Shown: positions 1-12,598 of the stretch, one piece after another
How positions within the stretch are numbered: position 1 is the first letter of the stretch
How the letters are laid out: every line of letters begins with the position of its first letter
Source of the DNA: Tolypocladium sp. Sup5 PDA-1
Lineage: Eukaryota > Ascomycota > Sordariomycetes > Hypocreales > Ophiocordycipitaceae
Length of the DNA stretch: 64,000 bases
Reading direction: 5' to 3'
Assembly: GCA_000750105.3 (NCBI GenBank)
Contig: JPHH03000003.1
Span: forward strand, 620,001-684,000
The notes under the pieces: generated by a model
Databases searched by the model: none
Told to the model about the DNA's origin: nothing
Seen by the model: the letters and a program-made list of their open reading frames with translations, nothing else
Position numbers and translations under genes: made by a program

Positions 1-43
1 CCCGCCGCCTCTCGTTCCCGCCCGCTGACCGCCGTCCCACTAG

Positions 44-1538
44 ATACTCGGATCTCCAGCCTGTCGGCATGGGAGCGTTTGGCCTCGTCTGGTATGTTCG
101 CTCCTCTGAATGCGTCTGCCTGCGCGAAGCTCGATACTGATTCGATTCTCCCCTGCCACAGCTCCGCCCGAGACCAGCTTACGAACCAGAATGTCGCTGT
201 CAAGAAGATTATGAAGCCCTTCAGCACGCCTGTCCTCGCCAAGCGCACATACCGAGAGCTGAAGCTACTCAAGCATCTCCGGCACGAGAATGTATGACCC
301 CGACCCGTACCTACGCGGCCTCGTGCAGGATACGGGCTTGATGCTGACCCCGCCTCTGCAGGTCATCTCCCTCAGCGACATCTTCATCTCCCCCCTCGAA
401 GACATGTACGTCGCACCCGCTGCCGCCCGCACGCCGCAGAGCACCGTACTGACCGACCCCCCCCCGCAGCTATTTCGTCACAGAGCTCCTCGGTACCGAT
501 TTGCATCGGTTACTGACCTCGCGGCCGCTCGAGAAGCAGTTTATCCAGTACTTTCTCTACCAGATCATGGTACGTACGCCGCACCCCCGCAACAGCCACC
601 CCGGGTGCTCCCCAACCCGCGCAGCCTGGTGCATGCCCGCTAACGCACACCTACCGCAGCGCGGCCTGAAATACGTACACTCGGCCGGCGTCGTCCACCG
701 CGACCTCAAGCCCAGCAACATCCTCGTCAACGAGAACTGCGATCTCAAGATTTGCGACTTTGGCCTCGCCCGAATCCAAGACCCCCAGATGACCGGCTAT
801 GTCTCGACGCGATACTACCGAGCCCCGGAGATCATGCTCACATGGCAAAAGTATGACGTCGAGGTGGACATCTGGAGCGCCGGCTGCATCTTTGCCGAGA
901 TGCTCGAGGGCAAGCCGCTCTTCCCCGGCAAGGACCACGTGAACCAGTTCTCCATCATCACCGAGCTGCTCGGCACTCCCCCGGATGATGTTATCAATAC
1001 CATTGCGAGCGAGAATGTGGGTGTCCCCCTTGTGTGCAATTGAAGAGACGAAAATTCTATGGGCTGAAGCTGACAGTTGGTTTAGACGCTGCGGTTTGTC
1101 AAGTCTCTGCCGAAGCGCGAGCGACTGCCTCTGAAGGATAAGTTCAAGAACGCCGACGCCGCGGGTGAGTCGAGGACCTCTTCGGGCGCTACCAGATGAG
1201 CCGAAACTGACCGAGACCTTGCAGCCATCGACCTGTTGGAGAGTATGCTCGTCTTCGATCCTAAGAAGCGGATAACAGCCACCGATGCTCTCGCTCACGA
1301 ATACCTCGCCCCTTACCATGACCCCAGCGATGAGCCGGTCGCCGACGAAAAGTTCGATTGGAGCTTCAACGACGCCGATCTGCCCGTCGACACGTGGAAG
1401 ATCATGATGTGAGTTTGCAGACACCGCGGACAAGTGATGGGTGCTGACAGGGTGTGCAGGTATTCGGAGATTCTCGAATACCACAACGTCGATTCCAACC
1501 CGCAGGCCATGGAGGGCCAGCAGTTTGATGGACAATAG
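44..1538 (+). CDS. hog1: Hog1/p38-type MAP kinase, 5' end outside window
   Basis: Stress-activated MAP kinase of the high-osmolarity pathway; in fungi it is phosphorylated by a Pbs2-type MAPKK and acts in cytoplasm and nucleus. Exons: 44-91, 162-291, 362-405, 470-569, 660-1016, 1086-1164, 1225-1408, 1460-1538, giving 339 residues from mid-gene to stop. Visible in order: glycine loop GMGAFGLV, catalytic lysine in VAVKKI, HRDLKPSN loop, DFG, the TGY activation motif that marks the p38/Hog1 class, APE, and a C-terminal acidic docking region. The window opens inside an intron (acceptor at 41-43), so about 19 N-terminal residues are missing compared with family members. It converges with the ABC transporter downstream. 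Call is near certain; only the first exon is unseen. Confidence 0.96.
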
Positions 1539-2352
1539 ACGAGGATAAGCCGAGCGGGGAAGCGCATTCGTGCGCGTATTGGATAGGCTTAGATGGGGGG
1601 AGAGACGATGAGTCGAGGCATGCAATGCGCCCTACGATACCACCATCGCAACAGAAACGGCCAGCCCAGGGCCCGAAAGCACGCACGCACGCGCTGATGT
1701 TGTCATTCATACAGAGTTACGGCGTTGGGGAGACTTGGTGGAGAGGGAATGCTCATGTTTTTCGTGTATAGGTTTTCATGGTAGTAGCGCGCGAGCACAA
1801 CATACACGAGAGGGTGGGCACGGAGTGTCTCGCCTGTTGTGTCTCTGTCATCTGCTGCAGACTTTGCTTGGTTGTGATGGCTCTCCAACGTGATGCGACA
1901 CGGCACGACATGGTTGAGCAGATGAAGCCGAAGGAGGCCGCCATCGCAAAGGCCCGTAGACGCCCAGAGTCCACCACACGCCTCGTTTCATCACTCGCGG
2001 CAGTCAAATCGCTCAACTCGTCGCGCGATTCCATGCATAGGTGGCAGGCAAAGGCAACGACATCCTTTTATACTCCCAGTGCCACCAAAATATCTTGAAT
2101 ATCAAATGTACAATCTTTGCTACAATCTTTGCGCCGTCTTTCGGCTGGTCTCCATCTCCAATTTTGGCCGTGTATTAATGCAGGGCCGTTTTATATGAGC
2201 CTTTTCCCCAACCTCCCTCCATTTGACAGCACTTTCGAATGCATCACTGCCCGTCTTGTCTGGGGACAGAGTATGCGCAAGTGTGGCTCAAGCATTTTAT
2301 GCCAAACTGAACCCACAGATTTGCAGTCGTCGTCGTGCGGGTGACGACCTCT
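1539..2352. other. Convergent intergenic spacer
   Basis: About 0.8 kb between the stop codons of the MAP kinase (+) and the ABC transporter (-). It should hold both 3' untranslated regions. I see no convincing gene, repeat or RNA here; the open frames across it are short and resemble nothing I know. Confidence 0.6.
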
Positions 2353-5300
2353 CTATTTCTCCTCCAGCAGCCCGTGAAGCTCGTCCTCCTCGCCACTGTG
2401 GCACACCATGTCGTAGAACAGGCCCTTGGCGTCGTACAGCTCTTTGGGCGAGCCGTTTCTGGAAAAGGGGGCAATCCGTGTTAGTTCCTTGTACAACCGG
2501 TACGAGCGGGAAAGGGGAGCAGGGATAACGTACTCTACAACTCGGCCAGCGCTCATGACCACGACGCTGTCGTAGTCGATAATGGTTCGCAGCCGATGCG
2601 CAATGGTGACAAGGGTCCCGCCATCGCCCGTGGCCTCGAGCTCGTTGCGCAGGACCTGCTGGATGCCGCGGTCCGTCTCGTAGTCCATGCTGGCGGTTGC
2701 CTCGTCTAGGAGCATCAGCTTGCTCTTGCGTATGAGCGCCCGGCACAGGGACAGGACCTGGCGCTGGCCGTGCGAAAAGTTCTCGCCGCGGGCATCCACT
2801 TCGGTCGACAGTGTGATGCCCTGGGCGCGGCTCTGCGTCGGGGCTGCATCCGTGGTGTCGTCGTCTGTGCCAGTGTCGACCTCTGTCACGTCGCCCGAGA
2901 AGGACGCGATGCCCTTGCAGTTCTCGAGGGCAGCCTCGAGCTTCTCGCGGGGGACAAGGCCGGTGGGGTCGAGGTTGGACTCGACTGATCCGTTGAACAG
3001 AACTGCTTCCTGTGGAATGATAGTCAGGCTCTCGCGGAGTCTCCGCCGAGGAACCTTTGTGATGTCGACGCCGTCAAACAAAATCTGGCCCGAGACGATG
3101 TCGGTGAAGCGCAGGAGAGAGAGAACCAGCTGCATCGTGTCAGAAAACAAGAATCGCTGTCGTAAATATCTGGCAGCTCAACGTACCGTACTCTTGCCCG
3201 AACCTGTCCTACCCACGACTGCCACCCGCTCCCCGGCCTTGAACTTTAGATTGACATCTGTGAGAATATCCGGACCGTCGGTGTCGTATCTGATCGTCAC
3301 GTTGCGGAACTCGATTTCGCCGGAACGAGGCCAGTTCTTTGGAATGACTTTAGTCTCATCGTCTGCATATTCGCCCTCGCCTTCATCCGGGTACGGCTTG
3401 TCGTCCTTCTCCTCGGGCTCCAGCTTGACATATTCCTTGACTCGGTGGAACTGGCAACAGAGTTAGCATTGGCAAGATGGGGGTTATGGAGGTCGTGAGC
3501 GTACACTCTGCATCTCAACCTCGAGCTCGTTCATGGCTCGCACAAGTATGAGGATGGTTTGGCTCAGATCGTTGGCGTTGGTCAACGAGAAGCCGACCAA
3601 GCCGGCTCCCACCAGTCCGACCTTGGACACGGCAATGATGCCGGCTAAAAGAGCCACGAGGGCGGTTACAAAGTCGATTCGCACAGACACCCACCGGTTG
3701 CAGTTGTAGTTCGTCTCGGATGCAGCCGACCAGACCCGCAGCTTGTTTGCCAGTTCGATGCCAAAGGACTGTGCCATGTCCTTCCTCGCGCGGATGACGG
3801 GCAGCCCGGCAAGCGTATCGGCGAACTGAGAAAACACAGGCGACTGTGCCGAGGAGGTGAGTCGCTTGATCACCACGGCCGTGCGGGTGTACATCTCGCC
3901 GATTGTGACGCCCACGAAGCAGGTGAAGATGCCCGGGACCATGAATATCGGCATGATGGCGCTCACGGCACCAATCCGGAAGAACAGCATCATGAATGTA
4001 TCAATGGTCGCGCGCAGCATGGGGTTGAGCGAGCCGTCGATGGACGACATGTCTCCGGAGAACCTGTTGGTGATGCGGCCAATTGGGATCGTCTTGAACC
4101 ACGACAGAGGGACTTGCATAATGGCTCGGATGAAGTCGTTGTGGAGTCTCCTGGCAGCGCGCCAGGTACCCCATTCGAACATGACGACGATGAGGCCATA
4201 CGAGATAAGCTCTGAGAAGGTGAACAGCGCGAATATCCCCATGTAAAAGGCGATGTCGACGTGCGCGTTCTGGTTGTATGCCTCAACCCAAATTGACAGC
4301 CAGAAACTAGCTGAGAAGTAAAAGACGTTGGAGAGGAAGAGGCCGACGAGGCAGGATATCGCGAACAGGGGATGCCCAAAGTATCCCATGTATTGGAACA
4401 CTAGATATCGTCAGTCTCTAGTTCACGCAGTACAGAGAGAGGTTTTACTTACTGGCTAAGCGGCCCACCTTGCTTGTTGCCTTCATCTCTTGATCGACAA
4501 CATCTCTGACGGGAACATCTTGAGCGACCTTTGTGGAGTCGTTCATTGCATCTCCATTCGCCTGGAGCTCTGGCTCGGGCGGTGTCTCCGTTTCCGTCTC
4601 ATCGTCGTCGTCGCCTCCGAGGACCTCTGCGATCCTAATCGGCCGGCGGACAACACCAATGTTCGGTTCCGCACTCTTGACCTGGCCCTTGTCGAGCAGG
4701 ATTGCTAGATCTGCTTGGGACGAAATCCATGGAACTTGGGTAACCAGAATCGTGGTTCGTCCGTGCAAAAGATCGCCGCAGAAGCAGTGTTTCCACACTC
4801 CAGCCGACGTCTTGGCATCCAGGGCCGAAAAAACGTCATCCAAGAGCACCAGAGGCGCTTTCGAGTAAAGGGCCCTGGCCAAGGCAACACGGGCCTTTTG
4901 CCCACCGGACAAGGATGTTCCATTCTCGCCGACGACGGTCTGGTCTCGTTCTGGCAACTCTCGCAGATCCTCAGGGAGGCAGCAGGCCGTCAGTACTCGA
5001 TCGTAGCGAACTTGCTCCATGGGGCTCCCAAAGAGAACGTTGTCTTGGATGGTCTCGTTTTGGAGCCATGATGTTTGGGAGGCAAACGCGATGTCGGCCG
5101 GCGCCGTAACGCTGCCAGCTTCCAGGTATGTCTCTCCCAGAATGGCAAGTAAGAGCGTGGACTTGCCACTGCCACTCTGGCCAGTGACAACGTTGAGCCC
5201 CCCCTCAACGAAGTCGAGATTGACATCTTCGAGGCGGAAGGTAGCCTTCTTGTTTCGACGAAAGTAGCCGCCTGCGATACGCAACGGGCCGACTGGGTAT

Positions 5301-7208
5301 TTGACGAGCGGGACTGTGCTCTCGAAATACTTGTCCAGTCGTCCAAACGCGACGAGGGCGCCCGCAAAGTTTCGGGAAAATGCGCTAGCCATCATGATGT
5401 TTCTGCGAATGTTCTTGACGAGATAGACGGTTGTGAAGGCGGTCGAGGCCTCGAGGGGCTTCTTGTCTACTCCAACATGAATGCCAAACATGACCAGCAG
5501 AGCGAGATATGGGAAGATCTGCGAGACCTCGTTGACGATTGCCTGTAGGACCGCGATTCCCCACAGTCCCTTCTGCTCGACAGCTCGTGCAGCGACAATC
5601 TTGTCCGTGATGGGACCCTCCCAGGCGAAGTACTTGATGGCCCGAATGGATGCCAGGTACTCAGTCACCAGGGAGATGCGAGCATCCTGGGCCTTTCTCA
5701 CCCGCTTCTGAGTGTTGTACATTAACTTTCCGAGCCAGACAGAAATTGGCGTTGCAAGGATCAAGATGGCGGTCCCAACGATGGACGCCCAGCCAAGCAT
5801 CCTGTATAGACCAATGAGGGATATGATGGTTCCAGATGGAACTCCGACCAGGACAATCATCATGTCGCGGGCTCGGAAGATGGCATCCACGTCAGCAGCC
5901 ATGAGGTTGGCCAGTCGGCCGGCCGATGTGGACTTTTGCGTCTTGTCACCGTCTTGCTCAGATTTCGGTTTCCCGCCGTTGGATTCGAAAGGGTCTTCTT
6001 CCAGTTCCATAGATTCCAAAGCTCTGTGGTAGAGTTCCTGAGTCATGGCGGACTTGATGCGAACGATCAACCTGGTCGAGGTAAAGATGTACTGCTGAAA
6101 CAGGATGGAGCGGGACACCGGACCAGAAAACATGAGGAGCAGCCAGACCCAAGGCCTGTAGACGGCATCGTTGGGGGAGTCTAGGTACGCCAGGAGCTTG
6201 AACATACCGAAGGGCGCCACGTTCTCGACGATGTACCCCGTGCCGATCCAGAGCGACATGAGGAGCAACTCGACTCTTTGGAATCGCAGTGTTGTCCAAA
6301 AGGTTGTTTTCGATATTGATCGAGCGGTCTGGACCTTGCGCAGAAGATACAGCGGTTCATCGTACCAGGCCAGTCTTGGGATGCCAGACATGTCGAGCTT
6401 ACCCCTGGTCCCTTTCCAAATGATGTGAGTGAGCCACTCGTAGGTGCAGTAGTAGTTGATCCAGCTGCACATCTCTTCTGGGGCTGGTTCTTTGGGAACC
6501 TCGAAACCAGGGATATCGTAGCCAAGCTGGGGCGGGACCCATTCCCTTGGGGTGAACATGGCAACGACAGTGGCGGCCGCCAGAGAAGCTGCACCACCAA
6601 TGACACTTGCGTCTTTAGCGCAATGCTTGTCAATCTGGATGCACGGAAGGAACTGGGAGGCGAGGAGCACAGCCAACATGGCCGCGGTGACGAGGTTGAC
6701 CTGGTGCAGTGCCACATGGCGCCATTGGAGGTCGTTGATGAGCCGGGTCAGACCGAGGACAAAGATGTAGGCGAGAAGCACGACGTTGAGCCAGTGAGCG
6801 CGATCCTGCACGTAGGCGACGGCAAGAAAGGCCAAGGCAGTCGCCCGGGATACTTGAGAGAGCAATTCATACTGCCATCGTATCGCCGATGCTTTGGACT
6901 TGAAGTCAAGTGTTCCTCCCCGGCGGCGTACCAGGCGAAAAGCAACCCAGGCCACGGATATGGCGAGGACGATGGCCTGCAGAGTGCCCGACTGGGCAAA
7001 CCCCGAGAGATCACGGATCCATGGTACCTGGGAAGCAGCGTCGCTGAGCCTAGATCCATGTATGTCAGGACGTCCGTATCGGGGGTTGAGAGAGAGTGAT
7101 GAGGTACGTGACTTACCTGGTCAGAAGCGATTGCGGAGGATCGTCTGCCACCCTGCTCCTAAAGGGTGAGAACTCGTACGTGCCGAAACGATGGATCACA
7201 ACATCCAT
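2353..7208 (-). CDS. ABCC (MRP-type) full ABC transporter
   Basis: ATP-driven exporter of the ABCC subfamily, probably a vacuolar or plasma-membrane conjugate or drug pump. Coding blocks, read on the minus strand: 7117-7208, 4453-7049, 3505-4400, 3187-3450, 2534-3129, 2353-2458; total 4551 nt, 1516 residues, the normal size for a full ABCC protein with an N-terminal TMD0. NBD1: Walker A GQSGSGKST near residue 654, signature LSGGQKARVALARAL, Walker B LVLLDDVFSALD. NBD2: Walker A GRTGSGKST near 1280, signature FSHGQRQVLSLCRAL, Walker B LMLLDEATASMD, H-loop TIAHRL. NBD1 is degenerate: Asp follows Walker B Asp, as usual for ABCC, and the H-loop position reads VTQVPW with Gln where His is expected. 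Substrate cannot be told from sequence; Ybt1/Vmr1-like is my best guess. The start ATG at 7206-7208 opens a 92-nt first exon. Confidence 0.93.
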
Positions 7209-10200
7209 AACGGTCCAATTTCGGCCGGCTCAGCGAGGGACAATGTCGCGCCCGTGAAGACGAAAAGAAAGCAAGCGCAAGTTTCCATCTCGGCGGCGAG
7301 AAGGTGAGTCTTTGTGCTTCGGCGCCGGTCACGGTCACGGGGCACCAGGCATGTCGAGGCCCCGCAAGGCCCCCGGATAGCGTCTTAACGGGGAGCCAGG
7401 GTCCCGCTGCTCGGAGCTGGGGGTCTGCGTGCGCTTAGGCTACCAAGGCATGTCCCAGGGGTTTCTCGGGGAGCGATCCACCGTTGTCCGGAGCCGTCGG
7501 TACGAAGTGCGGTTGCAGGCAAGCCTCTTGGGGGATCTTGGGGGAAACGAGTGAGCTGTGGAGGTCCCAACTCAGCAGGAAGTGGAGGCCCACCACCCGG
7601 CTCGGACGGCATTCCGGAGACACCTTCAGGGACCGGCCCGGTGTGTGACTGTTCAGTTCGTCCGCCACGCGCAGGACTTTTGCAGGACAAATCGCCGACG
7701 GTCAAGTTGCCCACAAGGAACCAGTCGGGTTGCTCGAGGCTGAAGTGAAACTTGGCCAGACCGCCCTGTTGCCTAAGCCTTGTTGCCTGCGTGTGTCTTG
7801 GATGCAGTTGAAGGCATCCATGTTGGTCCCGCCAGCGTCAGATATTGGCTGCTGGCGGCAGTCGATGCGCGCTGCTGACGGCTGCAGGACTCGCAGCACA
7901 ACCACAGAGGCAACAGTTCGTCGCGCGGTTGTTTCCGGTCCATCCCAAATGGCCAAAGCCCAAACGACGACCATGACGAGCTTATGAGGTGTCCCTCTGG
8001 ATTCGATATCTGTTCACAGTTATTAGTTGCGTTTTCTCCGCAAGCAACTAAACACCAGAACTCTTGCTCACCACTTTCTGTTCTGCCGCGTTGAGGCGTA
8101 AGCCCCTGCCGCTGTAGCGGCCCGTTATCGCCAACTGCGGAGACGACTAGTGAGGCAGTGTCAGCCTCCGCGGATGGGGGGCTGCCCGATGTGGAAGGTC
8201 GCTGTCGTCTTTCGATGCCGCTGTGAGGGATTCGGGCTCCAACTCAAGTCCGTCAAGGGCGCGTTGTGTGATTAGTGTCGACCAAGGCTGGCACAGACGC
8301 TCGCTCTCGTTTGTGTCTGCATCTCGCGGACAAGACCGGGTCGTTGGACGTTGTGAAACAGTTGGAGGCTGCGGGCGACCACACTCGTAGGGCTGAATCG
8401 AGTGCCCACTGCCATTCGCGAATCGGGTGTTGCAATTGACAGGTTCCGAAGATGTCCATTGGAAGTCCTGGGTGGCTACTCCGTATGGACCACAACACGG
8501 CATCATTGCTTCCGTTGTCGTTTCGCTGGCCGTATATTCTTTGGGTTTGAACTTCGTGGAGAGAGATGTCGCGGTTGGGGTGTGTCGGACATGGCTAATA
8601 TTGGAGCTGGACGAAGGAACAAGGCGTTGAAACGCGTCGACAGAACCGGGTAATCTGAGTGAACAGTAGTAAAAGTGTTGATGAAAGTGAAGAAGAGAAT
8701 ATCCCTGGCGCAACCACATGGGTAGACGACCGGCCAGGACCTGCGGGATCGCGGCGTCTGCGTCGGCCCGGACCCCCTGGAGCGCCGTGGCTGCCTACCA
8801 CGGGTTGACGTCGATGAGATGAAGACGCTTCATGGACCATTGTCGTGCTTTTAAACTACCAAACCCATCCCTCTGCAAACCTCAGACCACCTGTGTGTCG
8901 AGCGTTTCGAACGTCGCAAAGTCGCTCGTCGTACTCGGGCCTGCTCCCATGTACTTGAACAGCTGGGAGCAAACGCAGTAACTGAACACAAGGTGCCGTC
9001 CTCTCGTGTCCGCCTTTGGAGAGCGCTCGAGAGCCCCATGGCACGATGCACTGCCCGTCCGGGGGCACAAGCAATGCCCCTGAACGGGTTGGTCGAAGCA
9101 GAGTCTTGAGAGGTTGCTGAGTTGTGCGGCTCGAACGTGGCATCAAGGGTGACGGTGAAAGGTGTAAAGGTGAAAGGGGAAAATTGACAATGTGTTTTGA
9201 ATGGGTAAATGCCAAGCTTAACGGTGCCTTAGGCAGCAGACCTGTAATAGTGGTTCGTTTGGCAGTGGTTCACGGCCGTAGCTGCCAGCGGTAGGAAGGG
9301 GTCACGAGAGACTCCTGAATTTCCCGGCCAACACTGACGGGGGCGATACTGCGACTCACAATTCTCGGTGGCTGGAGAAGTGACAACACCGATAAAAGTT
9401 GCAAGGCTCGTATGAAAACTGCTTATGAGTTTGTTGGAGGCGACGGCTGCCATTATGTCCAACCGTTTACGAAGTACAACTTACCCTTACTCGCATGAGT
9501 CTCAGGACGCATGAACAGGGTGTCACTTGGAAGTGACTGTTGTTCATGGACCATTTAGATGGTGGCAGTTTGTATGACGAGAGGTAAACTTCCATGTTCG
9601 TCTGGTTTCATGTTCATCGTGGCGTGACCGACTCACCAGATGATGAGTCGGAGGCTCTTAGTCTCACTCGAAGCTCCGATCCCCGGTCACAAACTGCCGA
9701 AGCACAAAGGCAGCAGGGTAAAATTTGTCGCCTTACAGGGACCCGTTCTGAGTAGCATGCGGCTGAACCCGTGCTGCAGTTGCACCGCCACGGGCCGCAA
9801 AGCCATCCCGGCAACTCTGGCGTGTCCAGAGCTTCCCGCCGTGGCTGCGCTGCGTGGTGTAGCAGATTGACTGGTAACTACGAGCTTGTTGGTTCCGAAG
9901 CGGCTGAGTTGCTCTGGAATAACCAACAGCAGGTACGCAGGCAGTGCAAATAAGTGGTTTCAGTGCTGCAGGTTAGCACTCTCTGGGGTCGCCATTGGTG
10001 GCCTTGATCCTGCAGGTCGAATAGGCACCCCAGCTACTTGTCACAATGTATGTATAACAACGCCCTCGATCATCTCCTTCTCCTTGCCTTTTCTTCCAGT
10101 TGCAGTCGAACCTCATCAGCATCGTGACGCATCCCAAACTCCTTGGAACACGGCGCTCGTTTTTCGCCATGTCGAACCCTTCTGCTCAGTGCGCGTGCCC

Positions 10201-10295
10201 GCCTTTAGAAGTAAGGACCTGGTACAATGGTAATTGGACATCTTTTACGAGCTCACACACACTGCTAATGGTGACGAGGCGATGCAAATGCGGAG
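7209..10295. other. 3.1-kb intergenic region, no supported gene
   Basis: This lies between the ABC transporter start and the CorA-like gene. Open frames reach 190 codons (minus, 8147-8719) but show no family motif, no plausible intron set and no convincing coding pattern. The stretch should contain the ABC transporter promoter. A TACTCCGTA 9-mer lies at 8477-8485. Confidence 0.5.
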
Positions 10296-11736
10296 ATGTC
10301 TCAATCGCACGTCGCCGATTTCTCCCTCAAGGCCGACAACGAAGGGTTTTCCATCATGTAGGTGGAAATCGCTCCGGGGCAGGATCGCCGCTTACATGAA
10401 CAAAGATTTGCAAGTGCAATAGAAATTCGGGAGTGTCTGAGGTGCCGCTTGACCCTTTCTGCGGCATTCAGAATGCCAGAACTATGGTGGGAAAAGGTTT
10501 GCCACCAAGCCAATGGTTACTTTGGCTACGAGGAAGTCCCAGATTCCAGAGGAGAGCTGGATGGAGCCCGTAAGTTTTCGTCATGGTCTGGCTTATACTG
10601 GCCGCAGATGATGCTTACGCCGACTGATAGTCTCTTGGTGCCGCTTCAAGGTGAAGCACACCAAGAAGCCCGAAGACCAGGACCCCGACGACCAGGAGTC
10701 CGAAGAAAAGGAGATCAAAGGCAACGAGCTCAAGCATGAAGAGCTCGAAGATAAGAAGAAAGAGTACTATTGGCCCAAGTTGAACGTGTTCTCGCGATGG
10801 TACAAATCGCCACGCCACACAGCCGTCATCATTTTCGATCCGGACAAGTTGCGTGACGATGTTGACTCGGACACCCTGCGTGACAACTTTACACGTTGCC
10901 TGGCAAACAGCATGGATCCAAAGGAGTTGGAGGACCCCTTCTGGATCTACCCTCGGCTTGTCGAAGAGGTCGTCAAGCTTCAAGACGAGGCAGTTTGGAG
11001 CATCCGCAACCGTGTGAGAGAAACAGAAATGAAAAGACATACCTGGGACGACTCTGGCCCCGACTACCCAACGCTGCACGAGATCCAGAGGCATGCAATA
11101 CACGTCTCCGAGACCCTCGAGGTTGCATCCACCACGATGGAATGGATACAAAAGCATCACGGGCAGTTCCTCAGTCGCCCGGAGACTCCCTCCATGGTCT
11201 CAAGGAACATTGCGAATCGCCTCTCGTTTCACCGCCATATGCTCACCAGCCTGCTGCACCGCTCCAACTCCAACAAGGAGAGGCTGCAGAGCGAGATCGG
11301 ACTGGCCTTCAACACCGTCGCCCAGCACGATTCTCGCACCTCGGTCCGAATCGCCGATGCCACGAGGTCGGACAGCGCGGCCATGCGCACAATCGCCTTT
11401 GTTTCACTCCTGTTCCTCCCCTCGACATTCATATCGGCCATCTTCAGTACCACGTTCTTCAAGTTTGACGACAACTCCAGCGCGTGGGAGGTCTCGGACA
11501 AGTTTTGGGTGTACTGGGCAGTTGCCATCCCACTGACAGTCAGTGCGGTGACGGTCTGGTTCCGGAAGCCTTTGGCTGAGCTGATGGCCCAGTTTTGGAA
11601 GCGGTTGATCGGGCTAGTGTGCAGTGGTTCGTCTTCGACTACGTCCTTGTCGGCTGAACGCGGCAGCAGAGAGCTGAAACCACCGTCTCCGTCAACTCCC
11701 TCGCCGTCTCATCAGTATAACAGAGAGATGTGTTAG
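10296..11736 (+). pseudogene. CorA-like divalent cation transporter, 5' end damaged
   Basis: CorA/Mrs2-superfamily membrane protein of the divergent fungal type that lacks a clear GMN motif. The intact part is 10362-10569 joined to 10631-11736 (intron 10570-10630), a frame of 437 residues. Near the C-terminus are two hydrophobic spans, one starting MRTIAFVSLLFLP and one starting FWVYWAVAIPL, the expected two-helix CorA tail; the long charged region before them fits the cytoplasmic funnel. An ATG at 10296 is in the same frame and its 21 residues continue sensibly into the main body, but a TAG at 10359-10361 interrupts them; CAG to TAG would explain it. A TAA also breaks the sensible frame slightly upstream. 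Either the gene is inactivated, or a shorter protein starts at the in-frame ATG at 10473. The family call is firm; functional status is uncertain. Confidence 0.72.
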
Positions 11737-11812
11737 CTACAAGTAGTCGGAATTTCCAAGTACACGTGTATAGGAACTTTCAAATATTCTACCTTTTCCA
11801 CAAGAGAGACAT

Positions 11813-12598
11813 GACCCGGATCCGCATATTCATTACGGCTTGATTGCCTCAGCCGACAAGGTGATGAAAGACGTCACGCGACGAGATGAGTTGTCAATAA
11901 GCCACAACGTTCTGTGCTTTGAAATGGAAGCTGCTGGCTTGATGAACAACGCCTCTACGCTCGTCATCCGGGGCGTTTGCGACTACACAGATACGCACAA
12001 GAACGACAAGTGACAAAAGTACGCGGCACTGGCTGCGGCTGCAAATGCCAAAGAGTTTCTCAGCCAGCTTCCCCCCTCGCAGGCCGAATACGAGACTAGC
12101 AGCTACGAGTTTCTCAGTAAGTCGCCTATTCACGCTTCACGAGCTCGTTCATTCATCGGCTCCCAACTTGTTCTGAAAACAAGGACTGAATGCCGCGACT
12201 GACAAGCTCAAGGTATACGCCGATGCAAGTGAGCAGGCCGAGTTCCTGCTGAGGCTGTCGGCAGACGATCAAGCGGCTCGACACGCTACTCTCTTGGACA
12301 AGAGCAGCCATTACACTGCAAAACGCTTCCTGGAACGGGAAGAGTATCGAAACTTTTCGCAAGAGGACTGCGGCAGTTTTGTCTGCACCGGCATGCCCGG
12401 TGCTGGAAAGTCGACGCTGGCCGCCAAGGTGGTGGAAACCTCCCAAGACCTTTGCAAACGACGGGGCGATTGGTGTCCTGTACTTTTATCTCGACGCGGC
12501 GCAACCGGCAGGGGAGACCTACGCCAAAGTGAAGCTCGCGCTGTTGGCGCGGCTCTGCGTACAGAACATGAGAAGGTTCACGAGGATGGGTCTTTGAG
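11813..12598 (+). pseudogene. Decayed nucleoside phosphorylase-NACHT (NLR-type) gene
   Basis: Relic of a fungal NOD-like receptor with an N-terminal PNP/UDP-phosphorylase domain and a P-loop NTPase. The frame from 11813 gives the end of the phosphorylase domain: HYGLIASADKVMKD, then CFEMEAAGLMN and VIRGVCDYTDTHKND, the conserved C-terminal part of that domain. An in-frame TGA at 12011-12013 replaces what is normally Trp (TGG). A plausible intron starts at the gtaagt near 12119. The next exon carries a Walker A, CTGMPGAGKST, preceded by a typical NLR linker. Near 12465 the frame shifts and continues as GVLYFYLDAAQPAGETYAKV to a stop at about 12598. The start of the phosphorylase domain, most of the NACHT domain and any repeat domain are absent. 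In fungi such proteins work in non-self recognition and heterokaryon incompatibility; this copy cannot make a full product. Confidence 0.78.

Noticed and set aside
651..1625. 324-codon minus-strand frame
   Set aside because: It is antisense to the MAP kinase, whose exons and motifs are certain; GC-rich third positions create long shadow frames.
8147..8719. 190-codon minus frame as a possible gene
   Set aside because: No family motif, no intron logic and an odd residue mix; more likely chance in intergenic DNA.
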